Source: Sphingomonas psychrotolerans
GTDB lineage: Bacteria > Pseudomonadota > Alphaproteobacteria > Sphingomonadales > Sphingomonadaceae
NCBI RefSeq assembly: GCF_002796605.1
Contig: NZ_CP024923.1
Location: 4,223,501-4,287,500 of the forward strand
DNA length: 64,000 bases
Direction: 5' to 3'
Shown here: piece after piece, positions 1 to 7,916 of the stretch
Layout of the letters: every line of letters begins with the position of its first letter
How positions within the stretch are numbered: position 1 is the first letter of the stretch
Program-made: the position numbers and the translations under genes
Notes under the pieces: model-generated
Database searches by the model: none
Seen by the model: only the letters and a program-made list of their open reading frames with translations
Told to the model about the DNA's origin: nothing

Positions 1-422
1 AGGGCATGAACTTGCAAAGCTCGACGTTGAAGGCCGATGAGAGTGGTGAACCGTTTCATGTTCAGCAGGCAAAGCAGATCCGCACCTATCGCGACGCGTG
101 GAAGGCAGCAGGGCACGCCCGTGAGCCGCAGGTATCGGTGTCGCGCTCGATCTTCGCTCTCACCAATGACGAGGACCGCGATTATTTCGGGCGTGGCGAC
201 GAGCAGGATCAGATCGGCGTTATCGACAATATGCGCGCCGTGTTCGGTCGCTCCTATGCTGCCGAGCCTGACAAACTGATCGAGCAGCTGCGCGCCGATG
301 AAGCGATCGCCGAGGCCGATACCTTGCTGCTGACCGTACCCAATCAGCTTGGCGTTGAGTACAACGCGCATGTTCTTGAGAGCGTTTTGACGCATGTCGC
401 GCCTGCCCTGGGCTGGCGCTGA
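1..422 (+). CDS. LLM class flavin-dependent oxidoreductase, C-terminal part (5' end outside the window)
   Basis: The reading frame is open from the first base, so this is the last ~140 residues of a longer protein cut by the window edge. The stretch GMNLQSSTL, followed by QAKQIRTYRDAW and later NQLGVEYNAHVLESV, resembles the C-terminal part of bacterial luciferase-like (LLM) monooxygenases. These form a TIM barrel and use reduced flavin. The internal ATG at position 6 is almost certainly not the start. The substrate cannot be told from the fragment. It is distinct from the second LLM gene near 50.2 kb. The family call is fairly secure; the exact subfamily is not. Confidence 0.75.
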   Translation, partial: GMNLQSSTLKADESGEPFHVQQAKQIRTYRDAWKAAGHAREPQVSVSRSIFALTNDEDRDYFGRGDEQDQIGVIDNMRAVFGRSYAAEPDKLIEQLRADEAIAEADTLLLTVPNQLGVEYNAHVLESVLTHVAPALGWR

Positions 423-509
423 GTCGAGCGCAGCGAGTGTTCCGCTGCCCGGAGAGAGCTACCTACGGCGCGCGGCGGCGCGACCTGAGCGCGAAAAGGC
501 TCCTCTAAA

Positions 510-650
510 TTAGCGGGAGCGCCGGTAATGCATGGCGACGGCGCCGCTGCGGAGCGGGGTGGCCGAGATCAGCTCGAGCCGTCGCGTGCGGGGCAGCCCG
601 CTCTGGTAGAGGGGGCGGACCGTGGCCAGCAGTGACCTGGCAGCAGCCAT
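510..650 (-). CDS. candidate small basic protein, 46 aa
   Basis: An ATG-to-TAA frame of 46 codons lies in the gap between the LLM gene and the next gene. Almost every third codon position after the first few is G or C (CTG, CTC, GTC, ATC, TAC, CGC), the pattern of real genes in this window. The product is arginine-rich and contains RPLYQSGLPRTRRLELIS and ends MHYRRSR. An AAGG sits three bases before the ATG, which is short for a ribosome site, so the true start may differ. I recognise no family. Coding is supported only by codon bias. Confidence 0.4.
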   Translation of the reverse strand: MAAARSLLATVRPLYQSGLPRTRRLELISATPLRSGAVAMHYRRSR

Positions 651-689
651 TGACCTTATTCAGCCCTGTGCAAGGATGCGTGGCGGAAA

Positions 690-1553
690 ATGCCGGCAAT
701 GCGCCAGTTCCCCCTGCTAGCCTTGTGCGCTGCATGTTCTCCTGCAGTTGAAGACGGCGGGAATCGCACGACAGTCACTTCGCATCCTTATGCGACGCAG
801 ACGAGTGCACCGTCTCCGAATTATCGCGCGCTGCTCGATCAGCCCGCACTTGCTGACGGCGGGCGGCGGAAGCGCGACGCCACTGAACGCCCATCACCTG
901 ACGCCAAGGCGACAGGTGACGCGTGGATCGCGCGGCTGAAAAATCGGAATGCTCTGCTGGGCTACGGTCTTGCCGGAAAGGGACCCGACGGGCCAGTTGA
1001 GATGATCGACACAGGCCTGACCGAGATCGAGTTCGAAACTTGGGTGAAAGAGAATGGCTGGCGCGTGCCCAGGCATATCCGCTGGAGCTTTGTCCCGGAA
1101 ATGAACCTTCCGCGTGTGAGCGCTGCGGCAAGGGATGCCATCCGCGTATGGCCAGCCTCCACCGCCCGGACAGGGGCGCAGAATCAGGCCCTCCATCATG
1201 GTCGGGTGGAACTGCGAGATGGGTGTTTTTTCGTCGGCGAGGCAGGTCGGTCGGCCACCAGGCTGGCGTGGTTTCATGCCGAGATAGGACTCGACATCGA
1301 CCTGGCGGGCTATTTTGTCTTGCGCGACAGAGTAAGCGGCAAAACGCTTGCGCGGCTTGGCGAAGAAATGAGCTGGGCGGGACCGGCAAGCGCTGACATT
1401 GACCGGGAAACTGAGCGATTGTTGCAAAAAGCCTGCGGTCCCGGCGAAATCCATGTTGTCGGCTCGCCCGAAGCGAGCGAGCGTTTTCTGGTAAAGTATC
1501 CGCATCTGCGTAAGCCCCAAGCGCCGCCGCCTCCACCAGCGGCGGCAGACTGA
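690..1553 (+). CDS. hypothetical exported or lipoprotein-like protein, 287 aa
   Basis: Function not recognised. The N-terminus has a short hydrophobic stretch (QFPLLALCAACSP) that resembles a lipoprotein signal, but the residue at -3 is Cys rather than Leu, so lipidation is uncertain. Residues 20-60 look unstructured. The middle contains KENGWRVPRHIRWSF and RDAIRVWPAS, then a region with RDGCFFVGEAG. The C-terminus is proline-rich (QAPPPPPAAAD). A second ATG at 699 would give MRQFPLLAL, a more usual signal-peptide start. It stands alone on this strand. Confidence 0.65.
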   Translation: MPAMRQFPLLALCAACSPAVEDGGNRTTVTSHPYATQTSAPSPNYRALLDQPALADGGRRKRDATERPSPDAKATGDAWIARLKNRNALLGYGLAGKGPDGPVEMIDTGLTEIEFETWVKENGWRVPRHIRWSFVPEMNLPRVSAAARDAIRVWPASTARTGAQNQALHHGRVELRDGCFFVGEAGRSATRLAWFHAEIGLDIDLAGYFVLRDRVSGKTLARLGEEMSWAGPASADIDRETERLLQKACGPGEIHVVGSPEASERFLVKYPHLRKPQAPPPPPAAAD

Positions 1554-1858
1554 CCGGATTGGGAGTGCTGCCCGCCGCCGGACCACTCGGTGGGGACCGT
1601 TCAGGGCCGTTCAGGGCCGTTCCACGTCCTCTGGTGTCCTGCTGTAACGGAACCGCCGTCGGTCATATCCCACAGTCCCGACTTGAACCTGCTAGGCCGT
1701 AGACTCATAAAGGCGGCCAGTCGGCAAGCGCCCACTAGCGGCCATTCGCTTCATGACGTGATTTCTCTATATGACCTTCGGCTAACGGCCCAATTCCAGC
1801 CCATTGAAATTGCGATCGCTACCGTGCCCATTTCTGGCCATTCGAGCCCGGCCGATCG
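1554..1858. other. intergenic gap between convergent genes
   Basis: About 305 bases without a convincing gene. The only structure I see is a direct tandem duplication of TCAGGGCCGT at 1601-1620. A 90-codon frame at 1590-1862 has mixed third positions and no recognisable motif. No clear hairpin followed by a T-run is visible. Confidence 0.5.
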
Positions 1859-3103
1859 CTAGCCTGCCCGTTCCGCTAGCAGTGCCGGGAGCATGATGAA
1901 GGCGGTCAGGACCAATGCGAGTGCGAGCCATCGCCACTTCGCCATCCCGTGCCAGGCGCGCCCTAGACCGAGGGCGAACGGCGTCGCCTGTTTGAGCTCG
2001 CGGCCGATCCGCAGTGCGTAGATAGCTACGCCGGAGACCGAAAGGCTGGTCAGCAATCCGCCGAACACAAACCAGGGTATCTTGGTCCAATAGCCCCCGA
2101 AGGTGCCGAAATGCAGCGGATCGGCCATCTCGCTGATCCGCTGGTGGAGATCCAGGTCGGCGCCGTCATAGGTAGCGAGGACGCGGCCCGACGCGACATC
2201 CGTCCACACCGCGTTGGCGCGCGGGCGAACGAGCATCGCGCTCTTCGCGCCTTCGAAGACGAAGGCGGGCGATCTGGCCGAAGGGAATCGAACGCTCTGG
2301 ATGTCGAGCTGCGGATCGGCCGCGCGCGCGGCGCGCAGGCTCGCCGCAAACCGCTGGCCGGCCTCGATCGGGCCGTGCGCGGCACGCGGCGCATCCTTGC
2401 TGAACGCGACCCGGGGAACCGGCGCGTCGGCACCCATCTGTTCGACGAAATACCAGATGCCGGTCAGCGTGATCAGCGTGACGAACCAGAGGCTCCAGAC
2501 GCCGGCCAGCCGGTGGAAGTCGCCCCACCAGGTGCGCGCGTCGCGCCGGCGCGGAAGCTTTAGAAAGCCGCGCCACCACTTCTTGTAGACCATGAGAGAA
2601 CTGACGAGGCTGACCAGCATCAGAAAGGCGAGGGTGCAGACGATCGGCACCCCGATCCAGACCGGCAGGTTGAGATGCCGGTGCATGTTGCGCAGGACGC
2701 GCTGCGCCCCGACCCAAGGGGCCTCCCCCTGTACCGCGCCAGTCGCCGGGTGGATATGAAGCAAGCCGTAGCGACCATCGTCCCAGATCACTGAGACCCT
2801 GGCGGCGAAAGCGCCGGCGATCGGCTCCTCGATGCCCTGGATCTGTTTGATGCCGGGATGGGTCGTGGCGCCGGCGACGATCTTCTCCCAGTCGGGCTCG
2901 GCGCCCTCGCCCGGCGGCGACACGCGCAACGACGGCTGGAGCAGCCAATCGATCTCGTTCGAGACGACGGCCAGCGTCCCGGTAAGGAAGACGAAGCTCA
3001 TGAACAGTGCGAGCTTGAAACCCACCCAGTGATGGACGTGCCACCACAGGCGGCTCGTCTTCATCTTTCCTGTTCGCCCGGCTGGAAGTGTGGCCGTCGC
3101 CAT
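1859..3103 (-). CDS. PepSY-associated TM protein, iron-uptake associated
   Basis: Predicted inner-membrane protein of the PepSY-associated TM family (PiuB-like), 414 aa. The N-terminus carries SRLWWHVHHWVGFKLALF, a family hallmark leading into the first membrane helix (about residues 30-50). Further hydrophobic segments lie near residues 150-175, 190-215, 345-370 and 390-410, with periplasmic PepSY-like regions between. The ATG at 3103 starts four bases after the TonB receptor stop, so the two are co-transcribed. A downstream ATG at 3064 (MKTSRLWW) is an alternative start. Family members often sit beside siderophore receptors and are thought to help ferric-siderophore reduction or handling in the inner membrane; that role is inferred here. 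Confidence 0.88.
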   Translation of the reverse strand: MATATLPAGRTGKMKTSRLWWHVHHWVGFKLALFMSFVFLTGTLAVVSNEIDWLLQPSLRVSPPGEGAEPDWEKIVAGATTHPGIKQIQGIEEPIAGAFAARVSVIWDDGRYGLLHIHPATGAVQGEAPWVGAQRVLRNMHRHLNLPVWIGVPIVCTLAFLMLVSLVSSLMVYKKWWRGFLKLPRRRDARTWWGDFHRLAGVWSLWFVTLITLTGIWYFVEQMGADAPVPRVAFSKDAPRAAHGPIEAGQRFAASLRAARAADPQLDIQSVRFPSARSPAFVFEGAKSAMLVRPRANAVWTDVASGRVLATYDGADLDLHQRISEMADPLHFGTFGGYWTKIPWFVFGGLLTSLSVSGVAIYALRIGRELKQATPFALGLGRAWHGMAKWRWLALALVLTAFIMLPALLAERAG

Positions 3104-3107
3104 CGCG

Positions 3108-5294
3108 TTAGAACTTGTAGGCGAGCTCGAGGAAGGCCGAGCGCGGTTCGCCGGGGAAATGGCCGCCGCGATCGTTGAAGCCTGAGGCGGCGTAGGTCTT
3201 GTCGAAGAGATTGTCGACGCGGGCGCGCGCTTCCCAAGGGCCGCGGGCATACGTCACCGAGGCATCGAAGACCATGTAGGGATTGACCGGCTGATTGGAG
3301 AGGCTGATCCGCCGTGAGACGTAATCGCCGCCAAAGGCGAAGGCGAGACCGGTCCGGGGCGGCTGGTAGCGCGTCCAGAAGCCGAGCTTGTGCCGGGGGG
3401 CGTTGGCGAAGCGGCCGCCGGCGACGGCGTTGGTGATTGCCGTCAACCCGTTGGTCCTCGTGATCCTCGCGTCATTGTAGGAATAGGCGATCGTCAACAC
3501 CCAGTTCCGCGTGATGTCCGAGGCGATGTCGAAATCCACGCCCTTGGAGGTGACCTCGCCGAAGGCGACCGAGTTGTTGACGCCGTCGCCTTCCGGATCG
3601 CCGCGTGGATCGGTCTGGAGCAGATTTTCGCGCCGAATCTTGTAGACCGAGAGGCTGGACTGGATGCGGCCGTCCATCAACGCCGTCTTCACCCCGCCCT
3701 CGATAATGTCGCCCGTGGTCGGCGCGAAGGGCCCGCCTGCGCGTGGGTCCTGCGCGCTCGCCCCTTGCGGCTCGAAGCTGGTCGCATATTGCGTGAACAG
3801 CGAGACATCGTCGCGCACGCGCCAGACGAGTCCGACGCGGTAGCTCTCGTCGCTCCCCTTGAAGCGTGAGGTGGCGCCGCTGCCCGGCCGCGAAACGTCC
3901 TCGAACCTGTCGGTGCGGATTCCCGCCACCGCGACGAGCCGACCGAGCGTGAGCTCGTTGAGCAGATAAAAGCCGCTGCGGGTCGATTGGGTCAGGTCGC
4001 GCACTATCGGCGGCAGCGCGTAGCTCGCCGGATCGCAGGCGCGATAGACGGGGTCGGCGAAAGTGAGCGGGCAGGGGAGACCGGCGGTCGCGGTGGCGCG
4101 ACCGGTTACCGATGTGCTGTCGAAGATCGAGTCGGTCTTGCTATAGTCGAAGCCGGCCAACAGCCGGTTCGAGAGACCATCGCCAAGCGCGGTCGACCAG
4201 GTCGCATTAGTGGCGAACGACCAGACGTCATTGTCGCGCAGCTGGTCGCGATACTGGCGCGCGACGCCGTCGAACCGGCCGTCCCGATTGCTGTCGAGCA
4301 GCGCGATCGGCTCGTGATATTTCTGGGTCTCGACCGCATCGATGTGGCGGACCGAAGCGTCGAGCTTGAGATTGTCGGTCGGCTCGAGGTCGAGCCGGGC
4401 CTGAGCCGTGGTCGAGCGCAGGTCGAGAAAGTCGCTCGGCTCGTTGTGGTTCCAGCGCCGGTCGGCCAGGAAATGACCGTCTTTGTCGACCGGAATGCCC
4501 CGCAGGCGATTGGCGTCGAGGTCGAGCTCGATCCGGAAGATCTGCGCGGTAAGTTTGGCGATGCCGAAATCGAAGGTCGAGCCGGCGTCGAGTACCAGCG
4601 ATCTGTTGCCGGCGAAAATGCGTGGCAGATCGCGGTCCTCGAAAAAGGCGCCGGCCCGCAGTGAGATCACGTCATTGACCGGCCCGGTGACCTCGGCCTG
4701 TGCCCCGTAGCGGTTCTGCGTGCCGCCGACGACGCCGATCGAGCCCGAGAAGGTCTGCGACGGCTTCTTGGTCACATAGTTGAACAGGCCACCGGGCGAC
4801 GTCTGGCCGTAGAGCATGCCCGCCGGTCCCTTCAGGAACTCGACGCGCTCCATGTTGAAGAGCTGCGGCACCGAGAAGCCGATATAGGGATCGCCGCGCA
4901 GGCCATCGTAGAAATTCTCCTGCTGGCGAAAGCCGCGCGCAGTCACACCCGCATAAGAGAAGAAGCTGACGCCCGAAATGTTGCGGTAGAGATCCTGCGC
5001 GTCACGGGCGCCCTGATCCTTGATCAGCTCCTTGGTGAGGACCGTGATCGCTTGCGAGGACGCCAGCGGCTCGGTCGGAAGCTTGCCGCTGGCCGTCTCC
5101 TCGACGCGATAGAGCCGCGCGGCGCGTCCGGTGACGACGATGTCGTTCTCGCCCTCGCCCTCGCCCTCGCCCTCGCCCTCGCCCTCGCTTCTTGTCTCTG
5201 CCTCGCTCGCCGCACCGTTCTCAGGCGTATCCTGTGCCATCGCCGGAGCGGACATGACCGAGCAACACAAACTCACGGCGAGCCGATAACGCAA
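3108..5294 (-). CDS. TonB-dependent siderophore receptor
   Basis: Outer-membrane receptor of 728 aa for energised uptake of a ferric siderophore. A signal peptide ends near APAMAQ (residues 1-21). A Gly-Glu repeat follows at about residues 36-48, then a TonB-box-like DIVVTGR. The plug contains AITVLTKELIKDQG and QDLYRNISGV, and MERVEFLKGPAGMLYGQ with PGGLFNYVTKKP is typical of siderophore receptors. The barrel ends in the aromatic LAYKF. No in-frame ATG fits; the start is TTG at 5294, with GGGGGA about eight bases upstream. It precedes the PepSY membrane gene in the same operon. The siderophore is unknown. Confidence 0.93.
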   Translation of the reverse strand: MRYRLAVSLCCSVMSAPAMAQDTPENGAASEAETRSEGEGEGEGEGEGENDIVVTGRAARLYRVEETASGKLPTEPLASSQAITVLTKELIKDQGARDAQDLYRNISGVSFFSYAGVTARGFRQQENFYDGLRGDPYIGFSVPQLFNMERVEFLKGPAGMLYGQTSPGGLFNYVTKKPSQTFSGSIGVVGGTQNRYGAQAEVTGPVNDVISLRAGAFFEDRDLPRIFAGNRSLVLDAGSTFDFGIAKLTAQIFRIELDLDANRLRGIPVDKDGHFLADRRWNHNEPSDFLDLRSTTAQARLDLEPTDNLKLDASVRHIDAVETQKYHEPIALLDSNRDGRFDGVARQYRDQLRDNDVWSFATNATWSTALGDGLSNRLLAGFDYSKTDSIFDSTSVTGRATATAGLPCPLTFADPVYRACDPASYALPPIVRDLTQSTRSGFYLLNELTLGRLVAVAGIRTDRFEDVSRPGSGATSRFKGSDESYRVGLVWRVRDDVSLFTQYATSFEPQGASAQDPRAGGPFAPTTGDIIEGGVKTALMDGRIQSSLSVYKIRRENLLQTDPRGDPEGDGVNNSVAFGEVTSKGVDFDIASDITRNWVLTIAYSYNDARITRTNGLTAITNAVAGGRFANAPRHKLGFWTRYQPPRTGLAFAFGGDYVSRRISLSNQPVNPYMVFDASVTYARGPWEARARVDNLFDKTYAASGFNDRGGHFPGEPRSAFLELAYKF
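5148..5188. repeat. hexanucleotide tandem repeat inside the TonB receptor gene
   Basis: Six complete copies of CTCGCC at 5148-5183, plus five bases of a seventh. Read on the minus strand they encode alternating Gly-Glu between the signal peptide and the TonB box. The unit is a multiple of three, so slippage would lengthen or shorten the linker without breaking the frame. Confidence 0.9.
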
Positions 5295-5329
5295 CCTTCA
5301 TCCCCCTGCTGGAACCCCGTTGGGGAGGC

Positions 5330-5372
5330 CGCCTAGGTATTACGCTATTGCGAGTCAATATTATTAAGGCGC
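5330..5372 (-). promoter_or_regulatory. AT-rich upstream region with possible Fur-type site
   Basis: Upstream of the TonB receptor is an unusually AT-rich patch around TATTGCGAGTCAATATTATT. TTGCGA-N-CAATATTA-like symmetry loosely resembles alphaproteobacterial Fur boxes, and iron control is expected for a siderophore receptor. The match is imperfect and by eye only. A -10-like element may lie in the same patch. Confidence 0.35.
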
Positions 5373-5469
5373 TTGCGTCGCAGCGAAGGCGCCGACCGCA
5401 AGCAAATATCGTGGCAGGTCGTAAAGAGGCTCGGCGCGGCGATGGCTCCTCCGCTCGCGATCCAATGAA

Positions 5470-5706
5470 CTATCTGAAGGGACAGGCAGCTTTGCAGCTA
5501 TGGTCGATATCCCTATCCTCCAGAAAGGACAGGCCTACCGCTATGCCCTGGCATACGTTTCGGATGCTATTGGAACTGGCACCCGGTGTGCGGCATGCCA
5601 CGATCACATAGCGAAGCGCGTAGGTATGGGGGAGGCGGCTGTCGCGACGGACAACGAGCGGCATCGCTTCGCCGCTTGCCAGTCGGAAATCCGAAAAGAT
5701 AAGCAC
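5470..5706 (-). pseudogene. remnant of a tyrosine-recombinase (phage integrase) N-terminal domain
   Basis: A 78-codon frame starting with GTG. Its product contains MPLVVRRDSRLPHTYALRY followed by SNSIRNVCQGIAVGLSFLE, which resembles the N-terminal core-binding region of site-specific integrases: destination-type leader, then a helix with NTIRN and a length-setting helix ending in ERxID. Here the equivalent end is EDRDID. The frame stops soon after, and no catalytic Arg-His-Arg-Tyr region follows, so any recombinase is truncated. The call rests on recalled family sequence, not on a search. Confidence 0.35.
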
Positions 5707-5834
5707 CCTGCTTTACAGTTGAACCGCGAGTCGGATTTCTTGTCGAGGCGGCCACCATAAGCTGCCTCTGACAGAAAAATCGTTTAAACCGACTACCTTG
5801 GTGCTGTTGCTTTACACTGCAGTCTGGCGGCGTC

Positions 5835-6950
5835 CTACACACGCATCGGCATCAGCACGTACAAAGCGGGCGAGCTGTCATTTTCGCGGATCAGCGTCGG
5901 CGCCGCGGCGTCGGCGAGATGGACCTCGACGAGGTCGCCTTCGATCTGGGCGAGGATGTCCATCAGATAGCGGCTGTTGAAGCCGATCTCGAAGGGCATC
6001 GCGGCATATTCGCCCGGGACTTCCTCCGCCGCCGCACCGTTTTCGGGGCTGGTGACCGAGAGGATGATCTTGTCGCGATCGAGCGCCATCTTGACTGCAC
6101 GAGTCTTCTCGGTGGCGATCGTCGAGACGCGGTCGACGCCCTGCATGAAGCTCTTGGGGTCGATCTTGAGGATCTTGTCGTTCGCGGTCGGGATGACGCG
6201 GCTGTAATCGGGGAAGGTGCCGTCGATCAGCTTGGAGGTCAGGATCGCCTGGCCGAGATCGAAGCGGATCTTCGAGGCAGAGAGCGACACGCCGACCGAT
6301 CCGTCGACTTCGTCGAGCAGCTTGCGCAGCTCGGCGATGCACTTACGCGGCACGATCACGTCGGGCATGCCGTCGGCGCCGTCGGGGCGCGCCACGGTGA
6401 CCCGCGCGAGGCGGTGGCCGTCGGTCGCCGCGGCGCGGAGCAGCGGCTGGGCGTCGTCGGTGACGTGGAGGAAGATGCCGTTGAGATAGTAACGCGTCTC
6501 TTCGGTCGAGATCGCGAAGCGGGTCTTGTCGATGATCTGCTTGAGCGTCTCGGCCGGCAGCTCGAACGTCGTCGGCAGATCACCCTCGGCGATCATCGGG
6601 AAATCGTCGCGCGGCAGCGTCGACAAAGTGAATTTGGCGCGGCCAGCATTGACCGTGATCCGTCCCTCGGCCGCGGCTAGCTCGACCTGCGATCCCTCAG
6701 GGAGTTTGCGGACGATGTCGAACAGGGTGTGCGCCGAGAGCGTGATCGCCCCCGGCTGGTCGACCGCGGCGGCGATCGTCTCGTCGATCTGCAGATCGAG
6801 ATCGGTCGCCATCAGCCGCATCGTGCCGCCGGCTTGCGCCTCGATCAGCACGTTGGACAGGATGGGGATCGTGTTGCGCCGCTCGACCACCGACTGGACG
6901 TGGCTGAGGCCCCTCAACAGAGTTGCGCGTTCGATCGTCGCCTTCATCAC
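5835..6950 (-). CDS. dnaN: DNA polymerase III subunit beta (sliding clamp)
   Basis: Ring-shaped processivity factor that tethers DNA polymerase III to DNA. It is 371 aa, the usual length. The N-terminus KATIERATLLRGLSHVQSV, then RRNTIPILSNVLIEA, and the C-terminus ALYVLMPMRV are all diagnostic of the clamp. The three-domain layout is complete. Two adjacent ATGs (6950 and 6947) are possible starts. It stands alone, without dnaA or recF next to it, which is common in sphingomonads, so it does not by itself mark the origin. Confidence 0.97.
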   Translation of the reverse strand: MMKATIERATLLRGLSHVQSVVERRNTIPILSNVLIEAQAGGTMRLMATDLDLQIDETIAAAVDQPGAITLSAHTLFDIVRKLPEGSQVELAAAEGRITVNAGRAKFTLSTLPRDDFPMIAEGDLPTTFELPAETLKQIIDKTRFAISTEETRYYLNGIFLHVTDDAQPLLRAAATDGHRLARVTVARPDGADGMPDVIVPRKCIAELRKLLDEVDGSVGVSLSASKIRFDLGQAILTSKLIDGTFPDYSRVIPTANDKILKIDPKSFMQGVDRVSTIATEKTRAVKMALDRDKIILSVTSPENGAAAEEVPGEYAAMPFEIGFNSRYLMDILAQIEGDLVEVHLADAAAPTLIRENDSSPALYVLMPMRV

Positions 6951-7017
6951 TCAAAACCCCCGGTGCCGCGCGCGAATCCGGGCGCTGGCGAATTGGCTCA
7001 CGGACAATCTCTAACGG

Positions 7018-7048
7018 CAAAAAGGGCCGGGGCAAGCGCCCCGACCCT
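7018..7048 (-). terminator. Rho-independent terminator of the first barrel gene
   Basis: Read on the minus strand, a GC-rich stem (GGGTCGGGGC / GCCCCGGCCC at 7024-7047) with a four-base loop is followed directly by five T residues (7019-7023). It lies about 30 bases past the stop of the barrel gene at 7079 and between that gene and dnaN. Confidence 0.8.
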
Positions 7049-7078
7049 CTCATGCACACCAAAATAGTGCGGCAGGCC

Positions 7079-7744
7079 TCAGAAGCGGAAGCCGACGCCC
7101 GCCACCACCTGATGCCGGTCGGTGTCGACCGAGAAGGTGTCGGTGGTCGTGCCGTTCGAATATTGGAAGTCGCCGTCGGTGTATTTCGAGTAGCGATATT
7201 CGATCTTGGCATAGGTGTTGCGGCCGATCGACTTCTCGACGCCCGCGCCGACACGCCAGCCGTCGAGCTGGAAGTTCTGGTCCTCGAGCTCGGTCGAGCC
7301 GTCGGCGGCGAGAACGTTCAACCGCGCATTGGTGTAGCCGCCCTTGGCATAGACGAGGGTGCCGGGGCTCGCCTCGAAGCCGAGACGCGCGCCGACATAG
7401 ATGTCGCGGCCGGCAGTGACCGAGCCATAGCCGAAGGTGTTCGGATCGGCGCGGTTGACGCGGGTCTTGCCGGTCGAATCGGTGAGTTCGGCCTCGACGC
7501 CGAGCACGGCGCCGCCGAGCGGGATGTCGTAGCCGGCCTCGACGCCGTAAAGGGCGCCCTCGGTGCTCTGGTCGTCACCGTCGATGTCGGTGTCTTCCGA
7601 GCTGCCCGGACGCAGGATGTCGAGACCGCCGACCACGCCGACCCGGAAGCCGCTGGGGCCGCGGGGGGCCTCATCCTGCGCGAAGGCGGGAGCGGACAGG
7701 GCCGACGAGGCGACCAAAGCGGCGACGAAAACAAGCTTACGCAT
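7079..7744 (-). CDS. outer-membrane beta-barrel protein (Omp25/RopB-like)
   Basis: Small outer-membrane protein of 221 aa. The start at 7744 gives a clear signal peptide (MRKLVFVAALVASSALSAPA, cleaved after AFA), preceded by AAGGAG at a six-base spacing. The mature part shows alternating strands such as GVEAGYDIPLG, AKIEYRYSKYTDGDF and a terminal VAGVGFRF ending in Phe, the signal for barrel assembly. Such eight-stranded barrels are abundant structural surface proteins. It is a close paralogue of the gene at 7917-8507: both share the signal peptide style, YAKGGYTNARLN and RHQVV-GVG-RF. Confidence 0.9.
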   Translation of the reverse strand: MRKLVFVAALVASSALSAPAFAQDEAPRGPSGFRVGVVGGLDILRPGSSEDTDIDGDDQSTEGALYGVEAGYDIPLGGAVLGVEAELTDSTGKTRVNRADPNTFGYGSVTAGRDIYVGARLGFEASPGTLVYAKGGYTNARLNVLAADGSTELEDQNFQLDGWRVGAGVEKSIGRNTYAKIEYRYSKYTDGDFQYSNGTTTDTFSVDTDRHQVVAGVGFRF

Positions 7745-7876
7745 AACTACTCCTTGGGTACTGGCCCGCTTGTTCGTGCGAGCCGGTCCATAACTGGGGA
7801 TGCGAGTCCCGAGTTGCATGAACCTCACATAAACAGCGGAAATGGTGGCATTTTTGCAACAGGCGGGTTCGCTTGA

Positions 7877-7903
7877 ATCCTCCCCCGCTTCGCGAGGGAG
7901 GAT
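7877..7903. repeat. 27-bp palindrome, possible terminator
   Basis: A near-perfect inverted repeat (ATCCTCCC ... GGGAGGAT around CGCTTCGCG) just past the stop of the second barrel gene. The same element occurs at 57449-57475. It could form a hairpin in RNA, but no T-run follows on the minus strand. Confidence 0.75.
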
Positions 7904-7916
7904 CTGGTCAGCTAGC

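Larger units (their letters stand above)
5302..5834. other. gene-poor gap between the TonB receptor and dnaN
   Basis: About 530 bases with lower GC and mixed third positions compared with the flanks. Besides the upstream site of the TonB receptor, the only gene-like content is the integrase-like fragment at 5470-5706. Other frames here show no recognisable motif. The base composition suggests relics of transferred DNA. Confidence 0.5.

Noticed and set aside
1590..1862. 90-codon frame in the first intergenic gap
   Set aside because: Third positions are not GC-biased and no motif is visible; probably chance.
5835..6950. dnaN as marker of the replication origin
   Set aside because: No dnaA, recF, gyrB or DnaA-box cluster is adjacent; dnaN is often separate in this group.
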